DNA of 64,000 nt from Membranipora membranacea (taxonomy: Eukaryota > Bryozoa > Gymnolaemata > Cheilostomatida > Membraniporidae): assembly GCA_914767715.1 (NCBI GenBank), contig OU612066.1:30416283-30480282 (forward strand), written 5' to 3'. Positions 12,000-25,000 of this stretch are shown here, in pieces. The notes under the pieces were generated by a model. That model had not been told where the DNA came from. It saw nothing but the letters and a program-made list of their open reading frames with translations, and did no database searches. How positions within the stretch are numbered: position 1 is the first letter of the stretch; every line of letters begins with the position of its first letter. The translations under genes were made by a program, and so were the position numbers.

Positions 12000-13555
12000 A
12001 GGTACCAGCTCAACTTATGTGCTCATGTTATTCATAATATCCATTGCTTAAAAAGCCTTTAGAATCCGAATGACAGATTCATACAGAAATAATGGTGACA
12101 TAAAGAATCGCATATTGTCCTTTTCATATATTTTGCAGATTTCTTCACTAACATGAACTCCTTGATGGTAGGAAATGTAATAGCTAATAATCAAATTAGT
12201 GCTAGTAATATTGCTAGTAGTAGCTAGTAGTACAACCATTATCATAATGGTCCTACTAGGAGTTTTACTAGCTAGTAGTGGTACCACTGTCCACTTTTAG
12301 TACTAGTTACACCTCTGCTTAGCTTGCTGTGTATATGTGGCTGTTATAGTCTAAACAAATTTACCAGAGGGAGTCGAATACGGGGCCCAGCCAAACCCTC
12401 CAGAGTCACGGCAGTTAGGCTAATGAAATTTTCACCAATGAGCATAATATATATTTCTTATTGTAGTTTGCTGCGCTTACTACTTTTCTGACAATCATGA
12501 GAATATTAGCGAAGCCGCTGAGAGCGAAGTTCTAAACCCTGGACACAGAGAGAGAGACTCCCTCATTAACTGCTTTTATTAAGTAAATGATATGCATTTT
12601 AATCAATTTTATTTATTTCACCAGCAACAGGCATATTTCAAAGTATGTTTCTATTTCAACCTCCTTTCACATGTACAACGCTTATAACTCATTGTTTTTA
12701 AACAATTTTATTAAGCGTTTCATAAATAAATTTTACTATTATTATCATTATGCACAAAATTACAAATAAAATGCTGCATTGAGCATAATACAATACGAAT
12801 ATTGAATCGAAACTTTACTTGCTTCCCTAAAAGAATAGATGTTATTCAGAGATCTTTGTAACAGGCTGTTTTTGTTTGTTCATGAGTTTTATAGGGGATT
12901 TATTAGGAACTTTTGGTCATAATGTAATGTTTTGGTTTATATTTGTTTCATTCATTTTATTATGTATACCTCTAATTTTTTGACAGCAACAAGCGTTTGA
13001 AGTTGCTGTGTTCTGAAGACCTGTACAAGGGTGGGCACCTCGAGTTACCTACCTGTACTCGACTTCACTCAAGTTGGGAAAATTGGTCAAAATTGTTATA
13101 CTCTTACTCTATAATACTCTAACGGTTATGGAAATATTTTCTGATTTTCTGAATATTATATCATATTTTATACATAGCCGAGAGCTCCATGTTCCAACCC
13201 TATAGAGAAGATATGATTTGACACTGTATCATACACCGATAACAGGTCAGGTCAGTACTGAAAATAAAAAGTAGAAATCTATTCAAACGGCAAATAATTG
13301 ACACAAATTACTATGCAGCTTCTTACCTATTGTAGATTTTCAAGCGGTGGGGCTCTTTTTTTCTCTCACTTGCTAGATGAGACTGCTGGGCACTGCAATG
13401 GTTGCATCTAAAATAATTACTTTGGCTAAACCCTCCTTCCTCTACACCAACCTTTATAGTATAATATGTAACGCAACAAAAATAACAACTCTATTTTCAA
13501 ATGATCCATAAAACTTCAGTCTTGTGTTTATGATAAACGAATGTCTATATGAAGC
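12000..13555. other. No gene recognised
   Basis: AT-rich sequence without a supported exon. Around 12200-12290 there is a cluster of GCTAGTAGT-type words that forms short imperfect direct and inverted repeats. The small open frames here have no recognisable product. Confidence 0.5.
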
Positions 13556-13559
13556 AATA

Positions 13560-14462
13560 GAAACCCAAATCAAGTGCCTCATAACACTTTTTTCAAAAAG
13601 TGTTTTTTGGAAAATTGAAGAAACGGCTAAATCAAAGTCCTGTCTTCAACCACATTTGTGTAGTAAAACCAGTTGCGCATGTGCATATTAAATTTTTACA
13701 CGTTTTTTTTGCCTTCACTGCTTGAAAAAAAAGAAAATTTAAACGAAATTACACAAAAGCAAACTTTGTGGTTAGTGGCTGAGTGGTTAGTGTGCGCGAA
13801 CACAGATCAAGAGGCCCAAGTTCAAATCCTGGTTTTGGACAAATTATTATTTTCAAAAGATATACCACAATTATAAAATTCTTGTTGCGCAAGAGGCCTG
13901 AGATTAAATCCCGGTGAAGCCAGATTCTATTTACATTATCATCTCTTTCACTACTTGGTGGTTTAATTGTTTTGTTACGGTACATATTTATTACTACTTT
14001 CACCCGCTACACCTGGATTATTTCGCACTGAGCTTTCAAGCTTCAGCAGGCCAGCCTGGCTGAGCGGTAAGAGTGTTTTATCTCAACGCAAGAGGCCCAA
14101 GTTTGAATTAGATTAAAAAAAGCATGTAGGAGCATGAAGAGGACCCCTCATATTTATATTATATATATATATGTATGTATTAATATACCACAATTATAAC
14201 ATTTTTGTTGCGCTATATTCTATGGCTGTATTCACTGAGAATAATTGTGGGGGAGTTCTGCCACATAATAGGACAATGGTACTCAGGCTGTCTACCTCAT
14301 AGGTGGTATGGAATGGACATTTCAATTTTAATTTGCACTTATAATGACATCGCCGATTGGCCACCATCCATCATAGACTCAATTGACAATCTGAGTGTAT
14401 GTCATCCACACCCCTTAAGTTTTGTGGCGTTTATGATCGCGGCATTTCTAGTTATTATAATG
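13560..14462 (+). mobile_element. Composite element with three tRNA-like heads, copy 2
   Basis: This is the inverted counterpart of 6938-7885. Its tRNA-like modules are at 13772-13842 (GTGGCTGAGTGGTTAGTGTG with AAGTTCAAATCCTGG), 13884-13925 (B-box half, GAGATTAAATCCCGG) and 14048-14118 (CTGGCTGAGCGGTAAGAGTG with AAGTTTGAATTAG). The sequence after the modules (TCTACCTCATAGGTGGTATGG, then GATTGGCCACCATCCATCAT) also matches copy 1. The two copies differ by many substitutions and small indels, so they are old. Confidence 0.75.
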
Positions 14463-14964
14463 CTATTTCATTCGATCATTAAGGAACAATTTAAACAAAA
14501 TCTGGAGGAGCATTATTTAATTTGGCTATATCCCAACAAGTTATGTGCATCAATCTTTAGAACAATTACCAGAATGTAATGACAAACAACTTTTCTGAGC
14601 TACATTGCACTGATTTGGATGATCTATTAACTCAGGATTGCATTTCTAAACTAACTGTTGTTAACATTGGATAACGCTACTAACTCATTAGACATCATAG
14701 ATTTAAAAACAATATAGATAGGTCATTGTGTGCTCCAGTCTATCCAATAATATGATAGCTACTGGGGCTCCCTGCACACAATGCTGTCTTCAATTTCTTC
14801 AGAGAAAATAGAGCAATCTTTAATTTTAAAACTGTAATCTTCAGAATAAATTCTTCAAATCAACTGGACTCGACATAAAACTGCTGTACTAGAATGCCTG
14901 TGAAAACTGAGCCAACAAGTTACTAGTTAATGAAGGTGATCATTTTTCTAGACAAACAATGTAC

Positions 14965-15030
14965 CTGGTGGGGCTCTAACCGAGGACCCTGTGATCCAAA
15001 ATCAGTAACTCTGATGGGTTTTGGTGTGTT
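14965..15030 (-). repeat. Possible tRNA-like fragment
   Basis: The minus strand contains GGTTAGAGCCCCACC, a good B-box match, preceded by a loose A-box-like stretch. It is not foldable by eye into a full cloverleaf. It may be a decayed tRNA-derived element. Confidence 0.3.
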
Positions 15031-15268
15031 GTGTGGAGTTGTCTGTTCAAACCAACAAACCCAACCTGAGTAGACAACTGCAAGTTGTTTGACTGAATCC
15101 AGTCTACTTGAAATGGGGAAATCTTCTATTGATTTTTCATTTAAATCTTTTTTTCAACTTTAAAGCACTCAATCTTTAGTCTTCAGTAAAATACGCCCCG
15201 CTACTTTAGCCTCAGATCTAGGAATTTTAGCAATCTGGACCATAAGGCCGGGTGTCACATGACTGTTA

Positions 15269-15332
15269 GTAAAACGACCTTCCAGCCAATCATGTTGGTA
15301 CAACATTGTGATTGGCTCAGAAGTCGTTTTAC
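15269..15332. repeat. Hairpin, ~30-bp imperfect inverted repeat
   Basis: The left arm GTAAAACGACCTTCCAGCCA (continuing AATCATGTTG) faces the right arm CAACATTGTGATTGGCTCAG (continuing AAGTCGTTTTAC) across a loop of about three bases. The near-perfect outer GTAAAACGAC/GTCGTTTTAC pairing suggests the core of a foldback element. Confidence 0.65.
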
Positions 15333-17097
15333 TCAGTATAGCCTTCTCCCATTGGACACTTTCTGATAAGGTTAACATCATTAAAAGTAAAGTTGAGTAA
15401 AGTGATGGACATGTCTTATTAATTGTTGCACTACCAGAGACTATAGATAATGAGACCTTCCGCTTGCCATGATAACGTATATAACCGCTGCGAACACATT
15501 GAAAATTAGGCTCCGCCCCTTTCGAGTGGTAATCGCTTGGAGGTAAGCGTACCCAGTGAAATGAATTTACTATCAAAAATTGACAAGGTGAACACTTTAA
15601 TTGTTTATTTTATAAGTACATTCACACAGAACTTTCGATAATATCAACTGGGACATATGAAATCTAAGATGTCTTTTAAATAAAAAGTAGGCATCAAAGA
15701 AACAAAATACTTGGTGGATGAAAAACCTTTTTGTAATGTAACCCCCATATATATAGACAACTGAATTTCAATTCAATGTGAAAATAGTTAAGTGTAGACA
15801 AGCACTGATGTTGTCTTCTCCAGTTCTGGTGACTGAATTGAATTCATCAGTCAGGCAGCACAGAAATTTTCTATAGCATAGGTCTGAGAAAAATATCATC
15901 CTCAAAAAATTAAATTTTTTCCGGTTTATTCTAGCATATTGCTGTTTGTCGCCTGAAGATATGTGCTTTGAACTGCTCTGAATCAGGGATATCTCTGAGC
16001 CCTCTAAAGTCTAAGTCATCTTATATCTGCCCAAACAACATTTCAAAGCAAGTTTAAGAAAAAGCTTTTCATAGCCCCAAACATCCCACGATAACTTTGA
16101 GACAAAGAGGGAGGTCTTCTATCCCTCTATGCAAGTGATTTTTTACGTTTGTCAGTAAGCTGAATAGAAGAAGAGTTTTAAAAGGGATTTTAAAACAGCA
16201 TGAATCTGCTGACGATGCACTCTACTCTGATGCCGCCATTCTCACTTCAGTTTTGAATGCGTTTGTAATTTTGTATGGTTGGTACCTGCCCCCATGATTT
16301 TTTACATAAGTCTTAGCGCATACAATAAGAAGCAAAGATATCCAAACAAAAAGAACGCATCTTCTTCTTGTTGACAGACCTTAAGGTGAAAAGAAATTTT
16401 TGAATTTATTTTGTTAGACTTAATGAACATTAGCTAAGAGTATCCCCTTGTCCTCACACATGATAAACTTTGTCTATGAAACTCATCACAGCAGTTCTCA
16501 ACAGACCAACAAGTAGCATGTTCTGCTATTAGAGATTCATGAAGTTAAAAACAATACCTGTCCTACTATTGGTCTGTACACACTCATTGAGTGTGGCAGG
16601 TCATCATGCTAGAGCAAAGGAGAGAACAAGTCAGGTCAGGTTCTTCAAATTGACAAGAGAATAGCCATTGCCGTAGTCATATGACAAGATGATCTTATGA
16701 TTATTCCAGGTTCATCTGCCCTACCTAGATAAGGTGGCTGGTAATATGTGCCACAGATTCCCAAAAAAAAATTGTTGGCGTTGAAGGGACAGCCACAATT
16801 TGCAGTGGTAGTGGCCCAGTGGGGATGAGGATAATGATAGCTATAGACAGGCGCAGTCGGATGTTGGTATAAATAACTATATACAGATCCTTATTTCCGT
16901 TCGCTGCATTTGAGATATGAATGTCTTAAAACCAACTGTTAATCCAACAGTAATGCCCTGGATATCTACGATGTGTGTTGCTGCTCAAAAATCAAGGTCC
17001 TACTTTATTGTAAGAATCGCCACATTTAGCTTTTTAGATGTATTTTGGTGAACAAAATGTTCTAAACTTATATTTCTCTTCGGCTGTTTTGATATAG

Positions 17098-17267
17098 AGA
17101 GGACAGTGCTTCAATCAGAGTGGGAGGCGATCATTAGCACAGTGAGCAGACTCGTTAACATGGGCCCGAGAGATGGAACGATCAGGCTGTACCACATATA
17201 TAATGATAGCCAATATCGCAACATAAACAACCTGTGGGAGAGTAGCACTGAGAAACTGTCTGGCTGA
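17098..17267 (+). CDS. Possible doublecortin-domain last exon
   Basis: After an acceptor (GATATAG) an open frame of about 56 residues reads ...SEWEAIISTVSRLV, then GTIRLYHIYNDSQYRNINNL and WESSTEKLSG, and ends at a TGA (17265-17267). The pattern of a tryptophan/leucine helix, then G-x-I/V-R-x-L-Y and a final linker is that of the C-terminal half of a doublecortin (microtubule-binding, ubiquitin-like) domain. The usual glycine-rich YVAAG end is missing. I found no partner exons, so this is either the last exon of a diverged gene or a relic. Confidence 0.35.
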
Positions 17268-17269
17268 AA

Positions 17270-18888
17270 CTTATCTGGACAATTCCATGCTAATAAACCT
17301 TTAAGGCCCTGAGAAGTATTATTTAATTTTCGGAGCGCTTAGAAAAATCTCATCGCCCTTAAAAGCAGAAGAGTTTGCTAAAATATATATTTCCTGTACC
17401 ATGTTGCACTGAAATAAACCAAGTTAGTTTTCCTTTGAAATAGTTTGTTGTCTTGATTTATCCAAGCCTGATGCATTATCTTTTTGGCCAAGGTACGCCC
17501 TGTTATGTTCTCTTGGGAACGGATGAGGATATGCCCCATAATCCCAGCTGGCATGTTAAATACCACCACAATATATACCACAATATAATATATTATACCA
17601 AATATGAGGTATTATCAAGAGTTGTCTTCTTATGACGCGTGAGAGGACAACTCATCATCAATTTGGTGTTATACATCATAAAATGCTATTATTTTCCAGG
17701 GGAGGGGAGATGGGTTGCTCTCATGCCAACAAATGCACCGAAACCATTTGTTACATGTCTGTGTGTGCACCGAGAGCCCAACAATGAAATAGCTTCTTTC
17801 AACTGAAAATCCTTGGGCAGCACTTTTGAATTCATTGTCATATATATTTATGCTACTGCTTGTTATGACAAGTAAATTATTCAAGTGTTTAGCATAAATT
17901 TTACAGAAAATTGATTCATCAGGTGACTAAAATATAAGATACAAGTATGTTTGTCAACAAAAATCTATCCAACAAGGTGCGCTTGAAGATCAGCTTTTAA
18001 TAAAACCGGACATGAAGGTCACTGATTCACCCAACATCAACTGCACTACTTGTATTCCTGCAGTATCAAATATCCAAAACTATTAGCTCGAAAAAAAGAG
18101 CCTGCAGTATGGTTTGAACTTGCAACTCATTATTGCTAATGTTTGTCATGATGTGACGTAAATGGCAAAAAAGAAAAATGATACAAACATAGTTTCAATC
18201 AAGGCCATTAATAATCGAATCAATTTTTGTTTCCTAATTTAACAAATGTAATACAATATGCAAGAATAGCTAGAGCTCAGTGTATAATATGATACCGCGT
18301 CTAGAAGGGAATGAACAAACTGAGTTGGATTTTATTCAATTTTTAAAATTGTTTATTATGCTTAATGTAAGAAGGTTGTGTCAGGAGTTGTCTCTAATTA
18401 TAGGGGGCGCTGAACAGATGAGACCATGACTTTGCAAGTTTTTATATCATTGGAACATATGGCACTTTTTGGTCTGAAAGCCAGAGAAATCATAATAGAA
18501 ACTTAATACAGGTATATGCATAGTCATCTTATGCTGGCCTATGTTATGGGAACAAAATTGACAAAAATGCAACATGATATTTATAATATTATCTATTATA
18601 ACAAATATATCATTAAAAAAACAAAAAATTAATAGGATGCAGCTTTGATTTCCAGACATTACATAAATCTCACCTAAAACGATTGATTGCAGTATAAACA
18701 TTGAATCGCATATATGTTTTTTACTTTATTTTAATACAGAATAATTCCATCTTTAATTCAATGACTAAATATATTGCTATATATGGAAACGTAATGCAAA
18801 ATTAATGCAGTTGCCAATTACATAACGCTCTCAATCCTGATACTGAATTTCGTTTTAATTGATAAGATTTTTATAGTTAAATACATTC
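17270..18888. other. No gene recognised
   Basis: AT-rich, no supported exon or transposon domain. A small AT-rich inverted stretch (ACCACAATATATACCACAAT and following) lies at about 17565-17610. Confidence 0.5.
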
Positions 18889-18889
18889 A

Positions 18890-19097
18890 GGTTTATAGGT
18901 TTATAGGATTATAGGTTTATAGGTTTATAGGTTTTAGGTTTATAGGTTTATAGGTTTATAGGTTTATAGGTTTATAGGTTTATAGGTTTATAGGTTTATA
19001 GGTTTATAGGTTTATAGGTTTATAGGTTTGTAGGTTTGTAGGTTTGTAGGTTTATAGGTTTATAGGTTTATAGGTTTATAGGTTTATAGGTTTATAG
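18890..19097. repeat. 8-bp satellite (TTTATAGG)n, about 26 units
   Basis: Uninterrupted head-to-tail TTTATAGG units fill about 208 bases. There is one 7-base unit near 18930 and a cluster of three TTTGTAGG variants near 19024-19048. The array stops exactly where a retropepsin-coding Ty3/Gypsy remnant starts. Confidence 0.97.
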
Positions 19098-20620
19098 TGG
19101 ATACTGGAGCTGATTTCACTGTGATTACACCAGAGACAGCAAATAGAGGAAACCAGCTAGGAGGGAGTTTAGAGGAGCAGATGGTTATAAGCTTGACATA
19201 TAATTCAGAGCATATATCCCTTTATTGTCAGAATGGGACAAGAGATTAGGGGAAGAGCCTACATCCTGGAGGGAACCCAAACCAACCTTTTGGGCAAACC
19301 AGAGATAAGAAATTTAGAGTTGGTAAGGACGGTGCGGAACATTTGCAGAGGACACATTGAATCAAGACATCCAAAACTCTTTAGTAAACTGGGAATATTA
19401 CCGGTTGTGTTCAAAATCAACATCAAATAAGGGGCTAAGCCGCTATGTCTATATGTCCCTATGACACTACCAATTGTCCTGAGGAAGGCCACTCAAAACG
19501 AATTAGAGAGGATGGAATGTTTAGAGGTAATCGAGAGAGTTAAAAAACCTACAGGGATGGTGGTAGCACCGAAGTCGAACTGTAAAGTTAACATTTGTGT
19601 AGATCCCTCAGAGCTCAATAAGAGCGTCAAGCGAGAGACATTTTCTTTACCCTTAGAGGAGACTTTATCATCATCAGCATGGAGCCAATATTTTAGCAAA
19701 ATGGACACCAACACTGGATTTTGGTAGGTTAGATTAGAGGAGGAATGGGAGGAGTAGTTTTCATGATTGACGACATACAAGTAGTAGGGAAGAACAAGAA
19801 GAGCATGACAAAAGACTCTGGGAGGTCCTCTGAAGATAGAAAGAGCAGGGATGACCATAATTACGTCCAAATGTGAATTTGGCATTAAGGAAGTGAACAT
19901 AATCAGCTCAAGGGGGGATAAAACCCCAAGACAGAGGGAGCAATTAGAGTGTTCCACCCAACAAACAGAAACAGTCTCCAAAGATTTTTGTCAGTGGTAA
20001 ACTAATTGAGAAGGCATAGACCCCGGTTGTCTGAATCTGAAGGGGCCCTCAGAGAGCACGATAGGCAGAATGAATTGATTTGGCTGGGAACCCAACAGAG
20101 AAGTTTTGAAAAAGTAAAGGATTTGATAACAAGACAAGACAAGCTTATCGAGGAGATAAAGGCTGAGAGTGTGCTAGATATAGATTCCCAGGATATAATC
20201 AAATTTATTAGAGAAGGATGGCCAGGAGATTTTAAAGGGGAAATGAGGCATTTGAAGGGTATCGGATGTAGAATGAGAAATGAGTTGTCAATACAACATG
20301 AACAACAAACAGACAGCAGAGAGACATACCGGTTATTAGAGAAAGAGAAGACGTGAGGGCAAGGATTGAGGCCAAGAGGCAGCAGGAGGCAAGATTGGCA
20401 CCACAGGCTATTAGAGCAGATTGACAGAAAGTACCTACAAAGGTCAGATGATTGTGAGAGGAAGAGGACAGAGGAAGGGAGAAGCGACAGCAAAAGAAAG
20501 AGAAAGAGATTGAAACAGGAGAGAAGAAAGGACAGAGAGGGAAGAGCCACGGTTCAGAGTTCGGGTGGGCCATTAGAGAATTTGTCCCCAGTAGGCAATA
20601 CAACCATGAATAGTCATTGA
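19097..20620 (+). pseudogene. Ty3/Gypsy-type LTR retrotransposon pol remnant
   Basis: The left end encodes a retropepsin motif, VDTGADFTVITPETA. About 19233-19735 encodes the lead-in and first half of a Ty3/Gypsy reverse transcriptase: LLGKPEIRNLELV, GAKPLCLYVP, ELERMECLEVIERV, KVNICVDPSELNKSVKRETF and FSKMDTNTGFW. One in-frame TAA lies at 19428-19430. Frameshifted pieces of the YxDD-to-thumb region follow (RAGMTI-like, CEFGIKEV-like), then GTQQRSFEKVKDLIT at about 20090 and an integrase-side piece (FIREGWPG...RNELSI) at about 20200-20300. The RNase H portion between these last two is missing. The last 300 bases are charged and resemble the C-terminal tail. No LTRs were identified. The copy is non-functional. 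Confidence 0.85.
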
Positions 20621-20639
20621 CCCACATCTCACCTTTCTC

Positions 20640-21223
20640 AGATCATGTCAAGGATCTGGTTGGCAGATGCAGATTAAACTGTCATAGGTAAAGCAAGCTG
20701 AAACACAGTAAGCAAAGGAAACCTTCTGCATGCCTGCAAGACCAACATCTTCTCTGTCATCAGATATGCCGGGCCAATATGGTTTCCTTTCATCTTACAA
20801 AATAATCAGCAGCTGATAGAAACGATACTGAAACTGGCGCTGAAGACCATCTATCCTTAGCTAAACCACTATGATGAAAGACTTGGAGCAACTAATATCG
20901 AGCTGTTCTGTGATGACCTGCAATAGCATGCATCATCTACTGCCAAAACAAAAAATCCAAGCATCAACATCTGCTGTCTAAAGACCAAGTATCAACACGA
21001 CTCCGCTGTGCAAGTAGCAGTAAGGCTACAATCTCTCACCACACTGCTCTTGCTAGCAAAAGTATGTTTGTATAGTTTGGCAAATTGATATAATGACTTT
21101 TAATTAATTTTGTAATTAATATTTATGACAACACCAATTTTTTTATAATGTAAATCAGATCAATCATATTCATTTTCAATGTATTTAGATCAATCAATAA
21201 GGTAATCATCAATCAATCGAAGC

Positions 21224-21259
<36 letters not shown>

Positions 21260-22070
21260 GGTATTGGAGAAGGTGAAGTAATTGGTAGGGATGAGTATTA
21301 GTTGGAAACGAAGTATAAAAGAAACAAAAAAAAAAATGAAGAACAGATTAGGAAAGAAAGGGGGAAGTGGTGGAACCGAATATCACCATAAGGGATCCAG
21401 ACAGCAGGTGAAAAAGATTAGCAGGTGACGGAGACTTGGTCTATATCCGGGATGCGCTAGGAGGGGAATCATTGGAATAAATGTGAACTAGAGAAGTAGA
21501 AGCTAGATACTAGATCAGGTGAAAGGATCACTCCAACACAAATAAATATATAAGTTAAATACACCACACCCTCCTCATTGTTTCCCGCTGAAGGCAAATG
21601 GGTTATATATACTTTTTGCCCAGTTGTTAACCAAAACGGGTAGTTTTAATGGCCAATACCAACAAAAGCTAAACCAACAAGAAACCTTCTTAGTAATGTC
21701 CAAAGACTTTCTTGCAGGTAATAAAATTGTAATAAAAATGTCCTGCTCCTGCCTAGAAATTATTAAACAGAGTTAACCATACCAAAAACACATATTGCAA
21801 GGCCATCAAGTCAATGGCAACTGTCAACTTAAGACAAATCTCATCAGCACAGCACATCATGAATATTTAATATTTGAATAGTCAATTTGATTTGGTCTCA
21901 AAGCAAATTTTCTTTGTTCTCTAGGAGTGCGGCTTTTAGGTCATGGACTTTGGAATGTATCTACTTATCACTTCATTTATACCCTGAGAAACAACATATG
22001 GATGATATGATATGTATTCACAAACATTATAATGCATGTCAACATCAGTTCACCGTTGCGGTGCAACCAA
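20640..22070. other. No gene recognised; upstream region of first mucin-like gene
   Basis: There is a tetranucleotide array (ATCA)n at 21223-21259 with imperfect copies from about 21188. No other supported feature is present. The stretch just before 22072 should hold the promoter of the mucin-like gene, but I see no convincing TATA box. Confidence 0.5.
21223..21259. repeat. (ATCA)n microsatellite
   Basis: About nine uninterrupted ATCA units, with imperfect units upstream. Confidence 0.95.
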
Positions 22071-22071
22071 T

Positions 22072-25000
22072 ATGGCTGTGCTTTTATTTTCACTGCTTGC
22101 TCTGGTCGTCTTCCACTCTTCTGGTGAGGTCATATCTGACTCAAAAAGTCCTGGAGTCCCAACAAATCACAGCTATTTGCGTCTTGGGTTGGATATCCTG
22201 GAATGGAGCTGTCCTCATCTAATGAAAGATGTTCTCAATCTCAAAGCCAAACTTGTCAATAGTGCTCTGATAACTGAAAACCAGAAGGTGGAGGTTGAAA
22301 GAGAAGTCTACATGGATCAGAAGGCGCTGTTAGATAAATGTCAAGGCAGACAAGGTGATTTCTCTTCTTCATAACCTATTACATCAACATAAGCATAAAG
22401 TTTTTGCATGAGAGTATGTGACAAGGGCTGTATGTAACTTGCTATATTATTCAAAATGAAATATATATTAAATGTGTAATTAACTATTTTTTTATATGCC
22501 CTCATGGATAGGAAATATATTGCTCCCATTGCATAATCGCTAAAGGGGGGAGGCATTAGGAGCATATATGCATGCGTTTATCAATGAGACTTTGGGGTGA
22601 TGATTTTTTTATTATATTTTCTGATAAATATGCTTTAAGTTGACATATACTCTTCTGGCCTGAAGGAAAAGTTCCTACCTAGATTGAATCTTTGTCCCAT
22701 CACAATTTTGTAAGTTTATAATTTATCCAATTATATACATATATATAAATATATACGTATATCTTTCCATTTCAAGTGACCACACCTTCTACAACGACAA
22801 CAAAGACAGTTCCTCCGACAACTCCAAGATGTACACCAGACATGCCAACAGAAGTGAAGATTGAGTTCGTCAACTATACAAACCCTGGTGACTTGAAAGT
22901 AACTGGTCAGCCATGTGACGATCTACCGTGGGTCCAGCGATCCGGTGATTTATGTGATCTACAGTTTGAGATATGCGTCAGTGATATCAACTTTGTAGGA
23001 GCAGCATCTCAGTGAGTCTAATCATGATTATTTACAAAAAATGAAATAAAAAAAAGATTTTGGTGTTAATATTGTTGCCAAATATTTAAAATGGAGATAA
23101 TTATGGATGAACCTAATGTATTCAAATGTCGACCTGAGTGTGTTCTAGTGAAGTAGATTTTGCTATGAACAATGATCTGGTTTTTTTTGCACAGGAACTG
23201 TAGATATTATTCAGAACTGACAGATTTAGTGGCCGAGGCAACAGATTATACTTTTGGTTCAAAGATTGGCAACCTAGATAACCCAATCACCGTCAATGTT
23301 AACCCCTCAGCATGGAAGGTAAGGGAATAGCAGCAATAAAAATTGACGATAACAGCAACTATATTGCAGTTGGTTCGAAAAATTCCAGCATGCATCCGGC
23401 AAAAGTCAAATTCTTCTTGACCCATCCATACTTTTGACTCCAAGTTCTAGTTCCTGTTCAAGCTCCAAGTTCACATACTCTAAAAAGCAGATATATTAAA
23501 ATGACAACAGGTTTGCTTTTCAGTTCAAACCTTTTTTATCTGTGTTGAAACTCTAATGCACTTAGCAAACTCCATCCACGTTTTGCAGGGTGTAAATATT
23601 TACATCACAGTATTTGATAGAGATCAGAGCAGACATTATGATGTTGGGTTTGTCCCATTTGATGTCGTTGATGAGTTTAACTTCAATTTCTCCGCCGGCC
23701 GAGATGGTATGGAGCATGTCATTGTTGAAGATGGTATTCGTGTATACAAACGGTCACGGTATGCTCTATTTGTTCATTGTCATTAGTATCTTAATTATGA
23801 AGTGTAGGCTCCTGGTATACTGGACCATCATGTTGAATCTTTGCAGACAGGCTTTGCTCTGTAATACTTCTTTCTCAAGATGATTGCATAATGGTTGTGC
23901 CCGCAAACTTTTCCTGCACATCATCTTGCAAGATTCTGAAATGGAATTTGATTTGTTGACTGCGTTGTTTGCTTTCGTTGCTTTTGTCAGCTTTCTCACC
24001 GCATTGCTGACAAGTAAGGTACATATATTGAGTGAAATATGAAGGTTATCCATTGTTAGATTTGACTTGAGCCCTAAGTTTAACCAAAACGGGGAAAGGT
24101 CAATCAATACTAACTACAAAACAGTTTGATCATCAACCATGCATTCTCAATTTCATACAGGCTTGTTTTGAGAGTATCTAGCGACTGTGTTCAGCCAACA
24201 ACCACAACTACATCACCAACAGCTACCACAACAACACCTGAAACAACAACTCCAACACCAACAACCTCTATTGCAAAACCAACAACCACTACCACAACAA
24301 CCAGTACCACAACACCAACCACCACCACAACAACACCAACCACAACAACAACAACAACGCCAACCACTACTACTACAACACCAACCACGACTACTACAAC
24401 GCCAACCACAACTACCACAACACCAACAACCACTACAACAACTCCAACAACCACTACCACAACTCCTCCAACAACGCCAAGATGTACACCAGACATGCCA
24501 ACAGAAGTAACAATTCAGTTTGTCAACTATACCAACCCTGGTGACTTGAAAGTAACTGGTCAGCCATGTGACGATCTACCGTGGGTCCAGCGATCTGGTG
24601 ATTTATGCGATCTACAGTTTGAGATATGTGTCAACGATATCAACTTTGTAGGAGCAGCATCTCAGTGAGTCTAATCATGATTACTTACCAATGTTAAATA
24701 AAATAAACATAATACAGATATACTTAATCATGAACCTTGTGTATTTTAATTGTCAACCTGAGTGTGTTCTTGTCAACCTTATTGTGTTCTTGTGAATTGG
24801 ATGTTGCTTGATTCTACAGGAACTGTAGATATTATTCAGAGCTGACAGATTTAGTGGCCGAGGCGACAAAGTATTCTTTTGGTGCTAAGATTGGCAACCT
24901 AGATAACCCCTTAATCATTTATGTTAACTCTACAGTGTGGGAGGTAAGGCTTCAATCAAACTTACGAGACAGTTGCATATAGTTCGAATAACTTTTTTGT

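Noticed and set aside
7245..14118. Functional tRNA genes
   Set aside because: A and B boxes are present, but acceptor stems do not pair and the modules sit inside a repeated element.
6938..14462. One giant palindrome spanning the two inverted repeat pairs
   Set aside because: The LINE pair and the tRNA-headed pair have different centres (about 8.0 and 10.7 kb), and the sequence between them is not inverted.
15169..15576. 135-residue minus-strand frame
   Set aside because: It spans a hairpin repeat, has no recognisable domain or splice context, and its residue pattern is irregular.
18890..19097. Regular repeats resembling a CRISPR array
   Set aside because: The units are 8 bases, contiguous and without spacers, in an intron-bearing animal genome. 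It is a satellite.
20002..20627. Minus-strand Ser/Leu/Cys-rich frames resembling a membrane protein
   Set aside because: They are the antisense shadow of the charged C-terminal Ty3/Gypsy pol remnant.
24191..24496. Minus-strand frame rich in Val-Gly repeats
   Set aside because: It is the antisense shadow of the ACAACA/CCAACC threonine-coding repeat. The Gln-rich plus frame at 24187-24510 is likewise a shadow.
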